Assembly (NCBI GenBank): GCA_022842905.1
Contig: JALHOS010000010.1
Coordinates: forward strand, 1 to 45,593
DNA length: 45,593 nucleotides
Direction of reading: 5' to 3'
DNA from: Myxococcaceae bacterium
Lineage (GTDB): Bacteria; Myxococcota; Myxococcia; Myxococcales; Myxococcaceae
Position numbers and translations under genes: made by a program. The notes beneath the pieces are model-generated. The model saw only the letters and a program-made list of their open reading frames with translations, had not been told where the DNA came from and did not search any database. Positions 34,287 through 45,593 of this stretch are shown here, one piece after another; position 1 is the stretch's first letter, and each line of letters starts with the position of its first letter.

Positions 34287-35684
34287 TTAGGGCGCCACGG
34301 TCGCTGGGCAGAACCCTGACTTCGGGGCACACGCCTTGAAGTACTCGTGCGGCTGCCCCGCGGAGTTCGAGCAGAAGAACTGGTCACCCATTTCGTTCTC
34401 CACCTGAAACGCGCGGCAGGAGATCGTCTGGCCGCTGACGCCCGGGCACGACGACGCGAGCCCGCTGCACGAGAAGATGACGCCGCCGCAGTCGAAGCCC
34501 GAAGGACAGTCCGCGTCTTCCTGGCAGATGTGACCGCAGAAGCTCCCCGACTGCCCTTCGGTCACGAAGGACAGGCAGCGCGCCACGTCGGCCTGGCCAC
34601 ACCCAGCCAGCGCCGTGCAGGTGTTGCAGTCCACGCGGCCACTCCGGGGCGCGCACGTGCCCGCGTCGACGTTGCAGTACTGGTTGACGGGGCAGAAGTC
34701 GTTGTCGCGGCAGAAGAAGCGGCACTGTCCGGCGACGCAGGAGTTCTTGGGTGCGCAGTCGCCGTCCGATCGGCACCCCGCCCGGCAGCTGAGCGTCTGC
34801 GCCGAGCAGAGGTTGTTGAACGGGCACTGCTCGTCGAGCGTGCACGGCCCGTTGGCGATGCACCTGGACGTGGTGATGTCGCAGAACAACCCGCTGGGGC
34901 AGTCCAGGTTCGACGTGCACGAAGCGATGGACTGGCAGAAGCCCAGCGCGTTGCAGAAGTTGCCGCTGCGGCAGCCGGCGGAGTTGAGGCACCGGCAGGC
35001 CCCCGTCGTCATGTCGCAGACGTTGTTGGCGCCGCACGCCGCGTCGCTGATGCACACGCAGCGGTTGCTGTTCGGCGGCTTGCGGAAGCCGGGCGGGCAG
35101 CACGCGTCGCCCACGCAGACACACGCACCGACCGAAGAATCGTACCGGTAGTTGGCCGGGCAGCACGCGTCCTTGGCGCAGACGCAGTCCCGGCTGATGG
35201 GGTCGTAGCGAAAGTCGACGGGGCAGCAGTCGGTCGACGCGCAGACACAGAGCTTGCGCTGGCCGTCGAACGTGTGGCCCTTGGGGCAGCACGAATCCCC
35301 CGCGCACTCGCAGGCCTGGCTCATGGTGTTGAACGCGTAGCCGGTCGGGCAGCAGTCCTGGCTGTCGCAGGTGCACTTGCGTTCAGCGGCAAGCCAACGG
35401 TGATCCGTGGGGCAGCACACCGAGTCGCGGCACACACACGCTTCCGAGTCATTGGAGTACTCGTAGCCCTGCGGGCAGCACCCGGTCGCCCGGCACACAC
35501 AGACGCGATCTTCGCAGCGCATGCCCGTCGGGCACCCTTCGTCGGTGGTGCAGACGCAGCGGCCAGCGTCGTTCTGGCCGTAGCCGTTGGGGCAGTCGGC
35601 GTTCAGCGCCGAGCGAGCGCAGCCGCTGACGGTGAAGAGCAGGAGCGACGCCGTCGCGCCGATTCGAAGGGCCGTGGCGATCAT
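34287..35684 (-). CDS. Lipoprotein with seven 21-residue CCP repeats and EGF-like region
   Basis: The 465-residue lipoprotein starts at ATG 35684, which overlaps the stop of the upstream VWA gene (ATGA), so the two are translationally coupled. The lipobox is VSGC (Cys22). Residues ~65-211 contain seven repeats with Cys pairs exactly 21 residues apart (69/70, 90/91, 111/112, 132/133, 153/154, 174/175, 195/196), each CCPxGYxY...CxC. A further ~170 residues hold EGF-like Cys pairs (CPSGLFCDITTSRC type), and the C-terminus has more paired Cys. A rigid, disulphide-rich surface stalk is likely. The family is not recognised. Confidence 0.88.
   Translation of the reverse strand: MIATALRIGATASLLLFTVSGCARSALNADCPNGYGQNDAGRCVCTTDEGCPTGMRCEDRVCVCRATGCCPQGYEYSNDSEACVCRDSVCCPTDHRWLAAERKCTCDSQDCCPTGYAFNTMSQACECAGDSCCPKGHTFDGQRKLCVCASTDCCPVDFRYDPISRDCVCAKDACCPANYRYDSSVGACVCVGDACCPPGFRKPPNSNRCVCISDAACGANNVCDMTTGACRCLNSAGCRSGNFCNALGFCQSIASCTSNLDCPSGLFCDITTSRCIANGPCTLDEQCPFNNLCSAQTLSCRAGCRSDGDCAPKNSCVAGQCRFFCRDNDFCPVNQYCNVDAGTCAPRSGRVDCNTCTALAGCGQADVARCLSFVTEGQSGSFCGHICQEDADCPSGFDCGGVIFSCSGLASSCPGVSGQTISCRAFQVENEMGDQFFCSNSAGQPHEYFKACAPKSGFCPATVAP
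35052..35492 (-). repeat. Seven tandem 63-bp coding repeats (CCP module)
   Basis: The spacing is exactly 21 codons between the CC dipeptides in all seven units, yet the intervening residues and codons differ strongly. The repeat is therefore old and preserved by selection on spacing and Cys positions rather than by recent duplication. Confidence 0.85.
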
Positions 35685-36775
35685 TGGCGGGAGAACGCGT
35701 ACTCGATCCGCACGCTCGAGCCGGGCGGCGGCACGTAGGTGCCGAGGAAGACGATGCTGTTGGTGTCGACGCGGTACTGGTACCCGCGCACCGGATCGTT
35801 CGGAATGACGGTGCTGCTCATGCCTTCGACCACCGTCACGGTCAGGCTCGACAGCAGCGGCCGCAAGGTCAGCGGGAAGACTCGGCGCAGCGTGTTGAGC
35901 GCTTGAGCGATACGCACCAGCGTCTGCTCGAACGTCGTGTCGCAGATGCTGCCGACGATGCCGCCGGTGCGCACGGCCACCTCGGAGTAGCGAAAGGCCG
36001 GGTCCGCCAGGCTGCCGTACAGGCTTGCCTCTCCCGGCGGGGTGCACCCGTTCGGCGTCGTCCCGCCGATGACGGAGAAGCTGACCAGGTTCTCGTTGCC
36101 GGGGCCCTTGAGGCCTCTGAACGCCCGCGCGTAGTAGTCCGTCGTGCCGAAGCTCGAGTCGTCTTCGTTCGTGACGACGATGATCGCCAGCGCAGCGCTG
36201 GGGCGAATGAACCCTGCGTTGGTGCCGCCGTCCGCCGTGTTGGGCGGCGTCAGCGCGAACTGCGCCATGCGCAGGCCCTGCTCCCAGCGGTTCCTCGACG
36301 CTGGGAAGCTCGTGTTCTGCTCGAAGACCATGCCCGGCATGGGCGTGAGGTTGCGAATGATGCGGGTCGTCCCGCGCAGCCGGCCGTTGTCCATGGCGGA
36401 CAGGCTCGTCACGCCCATTTGGAAGTCGACCTTGAGCGACAGCAACTCAGCCAGGAAGCGGCTGAAGTTGGTCACGAGCCGTCGGCGCTCGTTGGCCATG
36501 CTGCCGGAGTCGTCGATCACCCAGAGAATGTCGACCACGCCGTCGGCCTGCTTGAGCAGGTCGATCTGCGTCGCGTCCACACTCGGTGGATCGGTGACCT
36601 GAACGCGACCGGTCGTCGAACGCTCGACGGTGGGGGGCCTCAGCTCGACCGGGCTCAGGCGCGGCGGCGCGACGTCTGGGGCCGCGGCGGCGATCGCGTT
36701 CTCCCGCCCAATGCGATCACAGCCGATCGACAAGACGGCCAGCGGCAACCACCACCCTCGAGGCAAGAAAGTCAT
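35681..36775 (-). CDS. VWA-domain lipoprotein
   Basis: The 364-residue protein starts at ATG 36775 with lipobox VLSIGC (Cys19). After a Pro-rich spacer, a von Willebrand A domain begins near residue 82 with an intact MIDAS motif D88-D-S-G-S92, so Mg2+-dependent ligand binding is expected. The C-terminus has a strand (TYVPPPGSSVRIEYAF) similar to the end of the VWA lipoprotein at 9214-12540 (LYVPEPGKSLTIRYQV). It is translationally coupled to the CCP-repeat lipoprotein gene. The pair resembles a ligand-binding head plus a partner stalk; that is an inference from domain content. Confidence 0.9.
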   Translation of the reverse strand: MTFLPRGWWLPLAVLSIGCDRIGRENAIAAAAPDVAPPRLSPVELRPPTVERSTTGRVQVTDPPSVDATQIDLLKQADGVVDILWVIDDSGSMANERRRLVTNFSRFLAELLSLKVDFQMGVTSLSAMDNGRLRGTTRIIRNLTPMPGMVFEQNTSFPASRNRWEQGLRMAQFALTPPNTADGGTNAGFIRPSAALAIIVVTNEDDSSFGTTDYYARAFRGLKGPGNENLVSFSVIGGTTPNGCTPPGEASLYGSLADPAFRYSEVAVRTGGIVGSICDTTFEQTLVRIAQALNTLRRVFPLTLRPLLSSLTVTVVEGMSSTVIPNDPVRGYQYRVDTNSIVFLGTYVPPPGSSVRIEYAFSRQ

Positions 36776-36864
36776 GACGTGCGGACGCGACGACCACATG
36801 CAAGTGCCGGCGCTGGGCTGCAAGCCTTTCTTTTCACGAGCGGTGGTTGCGCTGCGAGCATGAC

Positions 36865-38145
36865 ATGCCTACGACTCCTGCGTCACAGATGCGCGTCCTC
36901 TCGATTCTGATCGCCGTCGGCCTCGCCGGCTGCCGCTGTACGCCGTCGACGCCGCTGCCGGTGACGTTGCGCATCAAGAACCTCAGCCGCGACACGCTCT
37001 ACGTCAATGACTCCCGCGGCCAGGCGGGCCTGTCCGTGCAGCGCGACGTGGCCGGCACCTGGTTCGGCTTCGACGATCAGCCCTGCGCGTGCGCCACCTG
37101 CGAGCAGGACTGCCAGACGAGCTGCACCTGCGATGCGGGCGTGCCCATGGTGCGGCGGATCCTCCCCGACGAGTCCTTCGAACGGACCTGGTCCGGAGTG
37201 GTGCAGGTCTCGGCCGCCGGACGCTGTGGTGATTGTTTGGTCGGCGAGAACGCGCCGTACGACGAAACGCTCAACCTCGAGCTCTGTTACGTGACGCAGC
37301 TGCCCGCGTCCGTCGCCGTCGACGCGGGCCGCTTCCCGTCCGAGTTCCCCGCCGCCGAGCTGCGCACCTGCACCTCGAAGACCTTCACGCCGTCGCAGCA
37401 GACCGTGGAGATCGGCCCCAAGCGCGGGGCGGCCTGCACGACGACGTCCGACTGCCAGGGCAAGGACGAGCTGTGCTTCGACGGCAGCTGCACAGCCGGC
37501 TGTCCTTCGAACGACGTGCCGCTGCTGTCGGGGCTCTCGGTGCCTCGCCTCAACAACCAGGGCTTCTTCGCCGAGGAAGGGCGCGACGCGGGGGTCATTC
37601 GCTCCGCGGGGCAGGGGCGCGTGTCCACCGTGCTCTTCCAGGGGCCGACGATGACCGTCTCGCTCGAGCGCCGGGGCTCCGCCGGCGAGACGCTGCGCGG
37701 GCAAGTGCAGGTGAGCCTGCCGATGCAGCTGGGCGCTCCGCTCGCGTCCGACGCTGGGGTGACGGTCCGCTTCTTCGAAGACAGCCGGCAGCCGGGGAAC
37801 AACGCCTTCGTCATTCGCGACCAAGCCAGCGGCGCGCTGCTCTTGGCCGCTGACGGGGCGCTCAGCCGGCGCCTGCTACCCCCCGCCGACCTCGCGCCGT
37901 TTTCGATCGAAGACGCCGCCGAGCCGTTCGGCTGCCGCCAGGAGATGTGCGGCAAGGTGCTCTTCTTCCAAACGCGCGTCGTGGTGGGCTCCAGCGGTGT
38001 CGAACTGGACCCAGGCAAGCCGCAGCCGGTCAACGCGCCCGGCGGTGTCTACCGCGCGCTGGCCGCGTGGAACGGCGTGTACCGCGAGCCGAACAGCTGC
38101 ACGGTGAAGCAGGTTCGGCCGTTCGCGCTCTGGCGCGAGCGGTAG
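36865..38145 (+). CDS. Cys-containing lipoprotein of unknown function
   Basis: The 426-residue protein starts at ATG 36865, with GCGAG seven bases upstream; the ATG at 36889 would give a more compact signal and cannot be excluded. The lipobox is GLAGC. The mature part is mainly beta-rich, with clusters CACATCEQDC and SCTCDAG and an EGF-like stretch (TSDCQGKDELCFDGSC). No enzymatic motif was recognised. It is divergent from the VWA lipoprotein gene with 89 bp between the starts, so the two operons may share regulation. The kinase gene follows 63 bp downstream. Confidence 0.85.
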   Translation: MPTTPASQMRVLSILIAVGLAGCRCTPSTPLPVTLRIKNLSRDTLYVNDSRGQAGLSVQRDVAGTWFGFDDQPCACATCEQDCQTSCTCDAGVPMVRRILPDESFERTWSGVVQVSAAGRCGDCLVGENAPYDETLNLELCYVTQLPASVAVDAGRFPSEFPAAELRTCTSKTFTPSQQTVEIGPKRGAACTTTSDCQGKDELCFDGSCTAGCPSNDVPLLSGLSVPRLNNQGFFAEEGRDAGVIRSAGQGRVSTVLFQGPTMTVSLERRGSAGETLRGQVQVSLPMQLGAPLASDAGVTVRFFEDSRQPGNNAFVIRDQASGALLLAADGALSRRLLPPADLAPFSIEDAAEPFGCRQEMCGKVLFFQTRVVVGSSGVELDPGKPQPVNAPGGVYRALAAWNGVYREPNSCTVKQVRPFALWRER

Positions 38146-38208
38146 CGGCGGCCAGTCTCTGGGGTCAACCGGGCCCCAGTGCTACGCTCAGCGCCCAGGG
38201 CCACCCCA

Positions 38209-40350
<2,142 letters not shown>

Positions 40351-40380
40351 GCGCGCCGCGCCGCTATGGTGCGCGCCCTC

Positions 40381-41376
40381 ATGTATTTCCAAGATCTGTT
40401 GCTGACCCTGCAGAATCACTGGGCAAAGTTGGGCTGTGTCGTGACGCAGTCCTACGACACCGAAGTCGGCGCCGGGACGATGGCGCCGTACACCTTCCTG
40501 CGCGCCCTGGGCCCGGAGCCGTGGAACGTGGCCTACGTGCAGCCGTCACGTCGTCCGGCCGACGGGCGCTTCGGTGAGAACCCGAACCGGCTGTTCCAGC
40601 ACCACCAGTTCCAGGTGATTCTGAAGCCGGCGCCGAAGAACGTGCAGGAGCTCTACCTCGAGTCGATCAAGGCCTTCGGGATCGACCCCATGGCGCACGA
40701 CATTCGCTTCGTCGAAGACGACTGGGAATCACCCACGCTGGGCGCCTGGGGGCTGGGCTGGGAAGTCTGGTGTGACGGCATGGAGATCACCCAGTTCACG
40801 TACTTCCAGCAGTGCGGCGGGTTCGACTGCAAGCCCGTCGCGGCGGAGCTGACGTACGGGCTCGAGCGCATCGCCATGTACTTGCAGAACGTCGAGAACG
40901 TGTACGACGTCGAGTGGGTCAAGGGCGTGCGCTACGGCGAGGTGTTCCACGCCAACGAAGTCGAGATGTCCATGTACGCGCAGCGCAAGTCGGATCCCGC
41001 GCAGCTCTTCGCGCTGTTCGAGTCGTACGAGAAGGAGTGCAAGCGGCTCATCACCGAGTGTGAGCTGCCGCTGCCGGCCTACGACTACGCGCTCAAGTGC
41101 AGCCACACCTTCAACTTGCTCGACGCGCGGGGAGCAATCTCCGTCACCGAGCGGGCGGCGTACATCAAGCGCGTGCGGGACAACGCGCGGCTGTGTGCGA
41201 TCGGCTACTTGAAGATGCGGGACAAGCTGGGCTTTCCGCTGTGCAAGACGAAGTGGACCGTCGGCGAGCAGCCCGCGATCCTCGACGGCAAGGCCGCGAG
41301 CGAGGCGTGGGACAAGCCCGACTGGCGCAAGGTGTTCGAGCCGGCGAAGAAAGGCGAGGAGGTGGCCCGTGGCTGA
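40381..41376 (+). CDS. glyQ: Glycyl-tRNA synthetase alpha subunit
   Basis: The 331-residue class II synthetase subunit of the bacterial alpha2-beta2 GlyRS catalyses glycyl-adenylate formation and transfer to tRNA-Gly with GlyS. The family sequence begins [11 protein letters not shown] and keeps [19 protein letters not shown], the motif-2 region, [19 protein letters not shown] and [12 protein letters not shown] near motif 3. The length is typical for the alpha chain. An ATG at 40366 is in frame but adds only five codons. It overlaps glyS by 8 bp, so the two chains are made in step. Confidence 0.97.
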   Translation: MYFQDLLLTLQNHWAKLGCVVTQSYDTEVGAGTMAPYTFLRALGPEPWNVAYVQPSRRPADGRFGENPNRLFQHHQFQVILKPAPKNVQELYLESIKAFGIDPMAHDIRFVEDDWESPTLGAWGLGWEVWCDGMEITQFTYFQQCGGFDCKPVAAELTYGLERIAMYLQNVENVYDVEWVKGVRYGEVFHANEVEMSMYAQRKSDPAQLFALFESYEKECKRLITECELPLPAYDYALKCSHTFNLLDARGAISVTERAAYIKRVRDNARLCAIGYLKMRDKLGFPLCKTKWTVGEQPAILDGKAASEAWDKPDWRKVFEPAKKGEEVARG

Positions 41377-43459
41377 GCTGCTCTTCGAGATCGGCAGCGA
41401 AGAGCTGCCCGCGCGCTTCGTCGTCCCGGCGCTCAGCGAGCTGGAGCGGCTGTTCACCGAGCAGTGCGCGCAGGTGAGCCTGACCCACGGCGCGATTCGC
41501 ACGTTCGGCACGCCGCGGCGCCTGGCGCTGGCGGTCAGCCAGGTGCTGGAGCGGACTCCGGACGTCACCAAGGAGGTGCTGGGGCCTTCGGTGCGCGCGG
41601 CCTTCGACGCCGCGGGGAAGCCGACCAAGCCCGCCGAGAAGTTCGCCGAGAGCGTCAAGCTGCCGGTGGACCAGCTGCTGCGCCTGACCACGCCCAAGGG
41701 CGAGTACGTCGGCGCGCGCGTCGAGGAAAAGGGAAAGCGCGCGCTCGAGCTGCTCCCGGGCATTCTCGACGGCTGCGTTCGGAAGCTGATCTTCCCGAAG
41801 TCGATGCGCTGGGGCGACGTGGAGCTGGCGTTCGGCCGGCCGCTGCACTGGATCGTCGCGCTGCTCGACGGCGAAGTGGTGCCGGTGACCTACGCCGACG
41901 TGCGCAGCGGCCGTGTCACCCGCGGGCACCGCTTCCTCGCGCCGGGGCCGATCACGCTCGAGCGGCCGCAGGACTACGAAGCCAAGCTCGAAGCGGCGCA
42001 GGTGATCGTCTCGATCCCCAAGCGCCGGCAGCTCGTCGTGGACCGCGTGCGGGCCGCCGCCACCAAGGCACAAGGCCAGCTGAGGGAAGACGACGAGCTG
42101 GTCGATCAGGTGACGAACCTGGTCGAGCTGCCGTGTCCGGTGGTGGGGACCTTCGAAGCGCGGCACCTGGAGCTGCCGCCGGAGGTGCTCGTCTCGGAGA
42201 TGAAGAGCCACCAGCGCTACTTCTCGCTGCAGGGCGCTGACGGGAAGATTCTGCCCAAGTTCATCGCCGTCTCGAACACGCCGGTGCGCGACGAAGCGCT
42301 GTCGGTGCGCGGCTACGAGCGGGTGCTGCGGGCGCGGCTGTCCGACGGGCGCTTCTTCTTCGACGAGGACCGCCGCACCAAGCTGGTCGAGCGGGTGACG
42401 CGGCTGCACCGCCGCACCTGGGTCGCGACGCTCGGCAACATGGCCGAGAAGACGGACCGGATCCGTTCGCTGGCGCTCAGCTTGGCGCAGCTGACGTCCC
42501 GGGGGAGCAAGGGCACGCTCGAGCGGGCAGCCACCCTGTGCAAGGCAGACCTCGAGACGGGCATGGTGGGTGAGTTCCCCGAGCTCCAGGGCGTCATGGG
42601 CCGGGAGTACGCGCGGCACGACGGCGAGCCCGAAGACGTGTCGCTGGCGGTCTTCGAGCACTACCTGCCGCGCAACGCGCAGGACACGCTGCCGACGCGC
42701 GACGACGGCGCGATCTTGGGCCTGGCGGATCGCTTCGACTCCATCGTCGGGCTGTTCTCCATCGGCAAGAAGCCGACCGGGGCCAAGGACGACTTCCAGC
42801 AGCGGCGCCAGTGTCTGGCGATCATCAACCTCACGTTGAGCAAGGGCTACCGCTACAGCCTGGCCGCGGTGATCGACGAGGCCTCGCGGCTGTTCGAAGC
42901 CAAGCTCGCCGAGCTCAAGAAGAAGGACAGCGCGCCGGTCAAGCCGCAGGTGCTCGACTTCTTCCGCGGCCGGTTGGAGAACCTCTGGCGCGAGCAGCAC
43001 CGCGCGGACTTGGTCGACGCGGTGCTTGCCGCCGGCTTCGACGATCTGGTGCAGGCCCAAAAGCGGCTCGAAGCGCTGTCCCACGCCGCCGGGCGGCCGG
43101 ACTTCAGCCAGCTGGCGGCCACCTTCAAGCGGGTGGGCAACATCGTCGAGAAGCAGGCGAAGGACGTCGCGCCGGGGCCGGTGGTCGCGGCGCTCCTGAC
43201 GGACCCCGCCGAGCAGGCGCTGGACGCCGAGCTGCGGCGTGTGAAGGCCGAAGCGCTTCCCGCGGCGCGCCGCGACGACTATGGGGCCGCCATGGTCGCG
43301 ATCGTCGCAATCAAGCCCGCCGTCGATACGTTCTTCGACAAGGTCATGGTCATGGACAAGGAGCCGGCCGTCCGTGAGAACCGCGTGCGCCTGCTCATGG
43401 AGATCGGCGCCGTGTTCGGCACCGTGGCGGACTTTTCCAAGATCCAGGCGGAGTCGTGA
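41369..43459 (+). CDS. glyS: Glycyl-tRNA synthetase beta subunit
   Basis: The 696-residue beta chain binds tRNA-Gly and contributes the anticodon-binding end. GTG start at 41369, inside the end of glyQ. The N-terminus has [15 protein letters not shown], followed by [26 protein letters not shown] and GRVFFDED-type motifs; here the last reads [14 protein letters not shown]. The C-terminal alpha-helical region ends [19 protein letters not shown], the usual DALR-like end. Complete. Its stop overlaps the next gene's GTG by 4 bp, which is unusual after a synthetase. Confidence 0.97.
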   Translation: MAELLFEIGSEELPARFVVPALSELERLFTEQCAQVSLTHGAIRTFGTPRRLALAVSQVLERTPDVTKEVLGPSVRAAFDAAGKPTKPAEKFAESVKLPVDQLLRLTTPKGEYVGARVEEKGKRALELLPGILDGCVRKLIFPKSMRWGDVELAFGRPLHWIVALLDGEVVPVTYADVRSGRVTRGHRFLAPGPITLERPQDYEAKLEAAQVIVSIPKRRQLVVDRVRAAATKAQGQLREDDELVDQVTNLVELPCPVVGTFEARHLELPPEVLVSEMKSHQRYFSLQGADGKILPKFIAVSNTPVRDEALSVRGYERVLRARLSDGRFFFDEDRRTKLVERVTRLHRRTWVATLGNMAEKTDRIRSLALSLAQLTSRGSKGTLERAATLCKADLETGMVGEFPELQGVMGREYARHDGEPEDVSLAVFEHYLPRNAQDTLPTRDDGAILGLADRFDSIVGLFSIGKKPTGAKDDFQQRRQCLAIINLTLSKGYRYSLAAVIDEASRLFEAKLAELKKKDSAPVKPQVLDFFRGRLENLWREQHRADLVDAVLAAGFDDLVQAQKRLEALSHAAGRPDFSQLAATFKRVGNIVEKQAKDVAPGPVVAALLTDPAEQALDAELRRVKAEALPAARRDDYGAAMVAIVAIKPAVDTFFDKVMVMDKEPAVRENRVRLLMEIGAVFGTVADFSKIQAES

Positions 43460-44922
43460 GCGACCGTAGGCCGTTCACCGCGGCGTGTTTGATCTTGGTG
43501 GGTTGTTCGATGTCGGGGCCCGTCAAGGCTCCGCCGGACCGCTTCTATTACCCAGCCGGCCTGGCGCACCTGGACAGCCTCAGCAGTGACGCCGGCGTGC
43601 TGTTGGTCGCCAACGGAGACTTCGACAAGCGCTTCGGTGCCGGGACCTTCATGGCCGTCGACCTGGACCGGGTCAGTCCGCCGCTCCCGCCCTTCGGCCA
43701 GCAGCCTGCCGCGCGGGTGCCGCAGATCGGCCAGCTCAGCCCCGAAGGCACGACACCCGCGCAGGTGTCCATCGCCCCGTTCGCCGGTGAGGTCGCCCTG
43801 CTCGAGGTCGCTCCGCTGCGCTACCGCGCCTTCGTGCCGACGCGCAGCGAGCGCATGCGCCTGTTCGCCGTCGACGTGAGCCTCGAAGGCGGGGGCGTGT
43901 CGCTGGCGTGTCACCAGCCCGGCCCCGGTGCGGCGGAAGGTGACTGCGTGTCGGGCGCGCCGCAGCTGAGCCCGGTCGAGTTCGAGCAGTCGGCTTCGGG
44001 TCTGCCCCGAGCGCCTGGCCCGTACGGGGTGGCGGCGCGCGCGCGCGCGTGTGGCGCGGCGTGTCTGAGCCCCGCCGGGTGTGACTGCGGTGAGCAGGGG
44101 TCCTGCTCGGCCAGCGGCGTCTGCCGGCGCAGCAACGGCGAGGTCGTCGGCGACGTGTTCGTCACCCACATCAGCCAGGCCGACTCGCCGGTGGGCAGCG
44201 GTACCAACGCCCGCGGGTATGTGGTGCGCGTCGACGCCTTCGAGCCGAAGGTGACCGAAGCGTCCTTCATTGGCATCGACGCGGGGGCGACCAGCTCCGT
44301 GGCGGTCGGCCGGCGGTGGGCGTACGTGAGTGGACGCTTCCTCAACCCGACCGGCGATCTGATCCGCTTGGTGAGCGGGGAAGGGGGCGGTTCGGTCCGT
44401 TCAGCAGCCCTGCAGGACGCGCTGCGCATCGCCGAAGCGCGCGGCATCGCCCTGTCGAGTGACGAGCGCCGCGTGTACTTGGCCGGTCGCGCGCCGGACG
44501 TGCTGGTGGTGGGCGCCGTCGAAGGGGCGGACACCGACACGCCGAGCATTCGGCCGGTGCGGTCGATTCCGCTGCCTGAAGGACCCAACGACGTGAAGGT
44601 GCTCAGCCGACCGGGGCGATCGGATCTGGTGGCGATCTCCTGCACGTCGGCCGGGGTCGTGGTGCTCTACGACGATGACGTCGGCAACATCGTCGCTCAG
44701 GTCTCTGGCGTTGGCGTGCAGCCGTTCGCCGTGACGGTCGACCAGCGCGGCGGCGGCGCGCGGCTGTACGTGGGCAACTTCCAGGACGGGCGGATCGCGG
44801 TCATCGACGTGCCGGAGCTGAACCGGCCACACACCGCGCGGCTGGTCGCGCACCTGGGGCAGCCGCAGCTGTGCGTGACGCGCGGGACCCTCGAGGCGTC
44901 GTGTGACGGGGGGACGCCGTGA
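43456..44922 (+). CDS. Beta-propeller-like lipoprotein
   Basis: The 488-residue protein starts at GTG 43456, overlapping the glyS stop (GTGA). The lipobox is LVGC (Cys17). The body alternates short strands with YVTN/propeller-like turns (GVLLVANGDFDKRFGAGTF, RWAYVSGRFLNPTG, RRVYLAGRAPDVLVV, ARLYVGNFQDGRIAVID), plus a Cys-rich insertion (CGAACLSPAGCDCGEQGSC). The last strand set closes the propeller. The role is unknown. The next lipoprotein gene overlaps its stop by 4 bp. A 15-bp alternating GC tract at 44035-44049 lies within the gene. Confidence 0.85.
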   Translation: MSDRRPFTAACLILVGCSMSGPVKAPPDRFYYPAGLAHLDSLSSDAGVLLVANGDFDKRFGAGTFMAVDLDRVSPPLPPFGQQPAARVPQIGQLSPEGTTPAQVSIAPFAGEVALLEVAPLRYRAFVPTRSERMRLFAVDVSLEGGGVSLACHQPGPGAAEGDCVSGAPQLSPVEFEQSASGLPRAPGPYGVAARARACGAACLSPAGCDCGEQGSCSASGVCRRSNGEVVGDVFVTHISQADSPVGSGTNARGYVVRVDAFEPKVTEASFIGIDAGATSSVAVGRRWAYVSGRFLNPTGDLIRLVSGEGGGSVRSAALQDALRIAEARGIALSSDERRVYLAGRAPDVLVVGAVEGADTDTPSIRPVRSIPLPEGPNDVKVLSRPGRSDLVAISCTSAGVVVLYDDDVGNIVAQVSGVGVQPFAVTVDQRGGGARLYVGNFQDGRIAVIDVPELNRPHTARLVAHLGQPQLCVTRGTLEASCDGGTP

Positions 44923-45593
44923 GGTCGCGCGCGCTGCTCTTGCTCGCCTGCGGGCTGGCTGGACTTGGGTGCCAGCAGACCGTCGTCAGCAACGCCGCGA
45001 GCTTCATCGGCTCGCACGACGTGGCGTTGCAGGGCAAGTACCTGGTCGTCACGTCGGCGGACACGAACGAGCTGCGGGTGCTGGACACGACGACGCGGCG
45101 GTTCCTGCTCGCGCCCAACCCGCTCGAGACGCTCAAGGTGCCGGTGCTGGATCGCCCGACGACCCTCGTGCTGGACGAAGGGTGGTCTGCCGAAGGGGAG
45201 CGTTCGCCTGGGCAGTACGTGTTCGCGCTGCGGCCGGGCGCGAGTGAGCTTTCGGTCGTGTGGGTCGACCCCGTCGATGCGGGCGTCGGCCTGTACGAGG
45301 TCAAGCGGATCCCCTTCGCTGCGCCGATCACCGCGGCGGCGGCGACGCGGGGAGGGCAGGGCGTGACGCTCTACGCGGCGACGTTCGACGGCGACCGCGG
45401 TCAGCTCGTGCAGCTGGAGCTGCCTGGTAGCCCCGACGCCCTGCGCACCGCGCCGCTGGCCACGTTGACGGCGGCGGCGCGCACCGTGGCGTTGTTCGAT
45501 CGCGCGCCCGCCGTCGAGCTGACCGTCGTGCCTCCGCTCGCGGGGCGCAGCGCGGCCGGGGCTCCGTTCTGCGCGGCGGCGCACTGCGTGGCA
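44919..45593 (+). CDS. Lipoprotein, 3' truncated by the window
   Basis: The frame is open from GTG 44919, which overlaps the stop of the previous gene (GTGA), to the window end: 225 codons with no stop. The signal is LLLLACGLAGLGC with lipobox GLGC (Cys18). The visible part is beta-rich with propeller-like strands (GKYLVVTSADTNELRVLDT, SVVWVDPVDAGVGLYEV, VTLYAATFDGDRGQLV), resembling the preceding protein. It is likely a second propeller lipoprotein of the same operon. The remainder lies outside the window. Confidence 0.8.
   Translation, partial: MRSRALLLLACGLAGLGCQQTVVSNAASFIGSHDVALQGKYLVVTSADTNELRVLDTTTRRFLLAPNPLETLKVPVLDRPTTLVLDEGWSAEGERSPGQYVFALRPGASELSVVWVDPVDAGVGLYEVKRIPFAAPITAAAATRGGQGVTLYAATFDGDRGQLVQLELPGSPDALRTAPLATLTAAARTVALFDRAPAVELTVVPPLAGRSAAGAPFCAAAHCVA

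Noticed and set aside
41165-43084. Minus-strand frame opposite glyS
   Set aside because: glyS on the plus strand is unmistakable; the opposing frame shows no family features.

Overview
The window looks like a chromosomal segment from a myxobacterium (phylum Myxococcota). The G+C content is very high, with G or C at most third codon positions. Surface proteins carry MYXO-CTERM-type C-terminal sorting tails, there is a myxobacterial-style transmembrane Ser/Thr kinase, and there are many lipoproteins with Cys-rich or Asp-Ala-Gly linkers. No tRNA, rRNA, CRISPR array, prophage or intact transposase gene was recognised. The species cannot be named from this sequence.

Layout. 1-1474: 3' part of a HEAT-repeat/cyclic-nucleotide-binding protein. 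1513-4620 (-): large repeat lipoprotein, divergent from a TPR gene that is followed by a CNNM/CorC-like membrane protein (4670-6845). 6851-8668 (-): membrane-anchored MutS-like ATPase. 9214-20331 (+): a surface-protein operon made of an ASH-domain/VWA lipoprotein, a broken and fused pair of nidogen-like/CARDB/Ig MYXO-CTERM proteins, and a Cys-rich lipoprotein. 20378-23177: acyl-CoA dehydrogenase, a small zinc-ribbon protein (-), a secreted unknown protein and rlmE. 23263-25629 (-): a two-gene block (GGGGAA-repeat lipoprotein and a putative outer-membrane protein) flanked by two copies of the same ~90-bp sequence. 25816-27741 (-): a diguanylate cyclase with a periplasmic CxxCH motif, divergent from pgeF. 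28578-31860: a CpoB-like TPR lipoprotein, a LysM protein, yraN and rsmI. 31861-32020: a 160-bp MITE-like element, followed by ~720 bp of unrecognised sequence. 32748-34265: secreted trypsin-like protease. 34287-36775 (-): VWA lipoprotein coupled to a lipoprotein with seven exact 21-residue CCP repeats. 36865-38145: divergent lipoprotein. 38209-40350: Ser/Thr kinase. 40381-43459: glyQ and glyS, overlapped by a beta-propeller-like lipoprotein gene and a further lipoprotein gene cut by the window edge.

How the genes fit together. A housekeeping backbone (rlmE, pgeF, yraN-rsmI, glyQS, the CpoB-like/LysM envelope pair) is interspersed with cell-surface modules. The most unusual region is 12638-18942. 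It appears to derive from two tandem paralogous surface-protein genes. The first is split by a frame change inside a CARDB domain. Its C-terminal sorting signal then runs in frame, with no stop, into the signal peptide and body of the second. This could be a natural polyprotein, a decaying fusion or sequence errors. Other strong observations are the duplicated rlmE/cyclase junction around an apparent 2.6-kb insertion, the MITE-like element at the rsmI stop codon, and two separate VWA surface modules that share a similar C-terminal motif.
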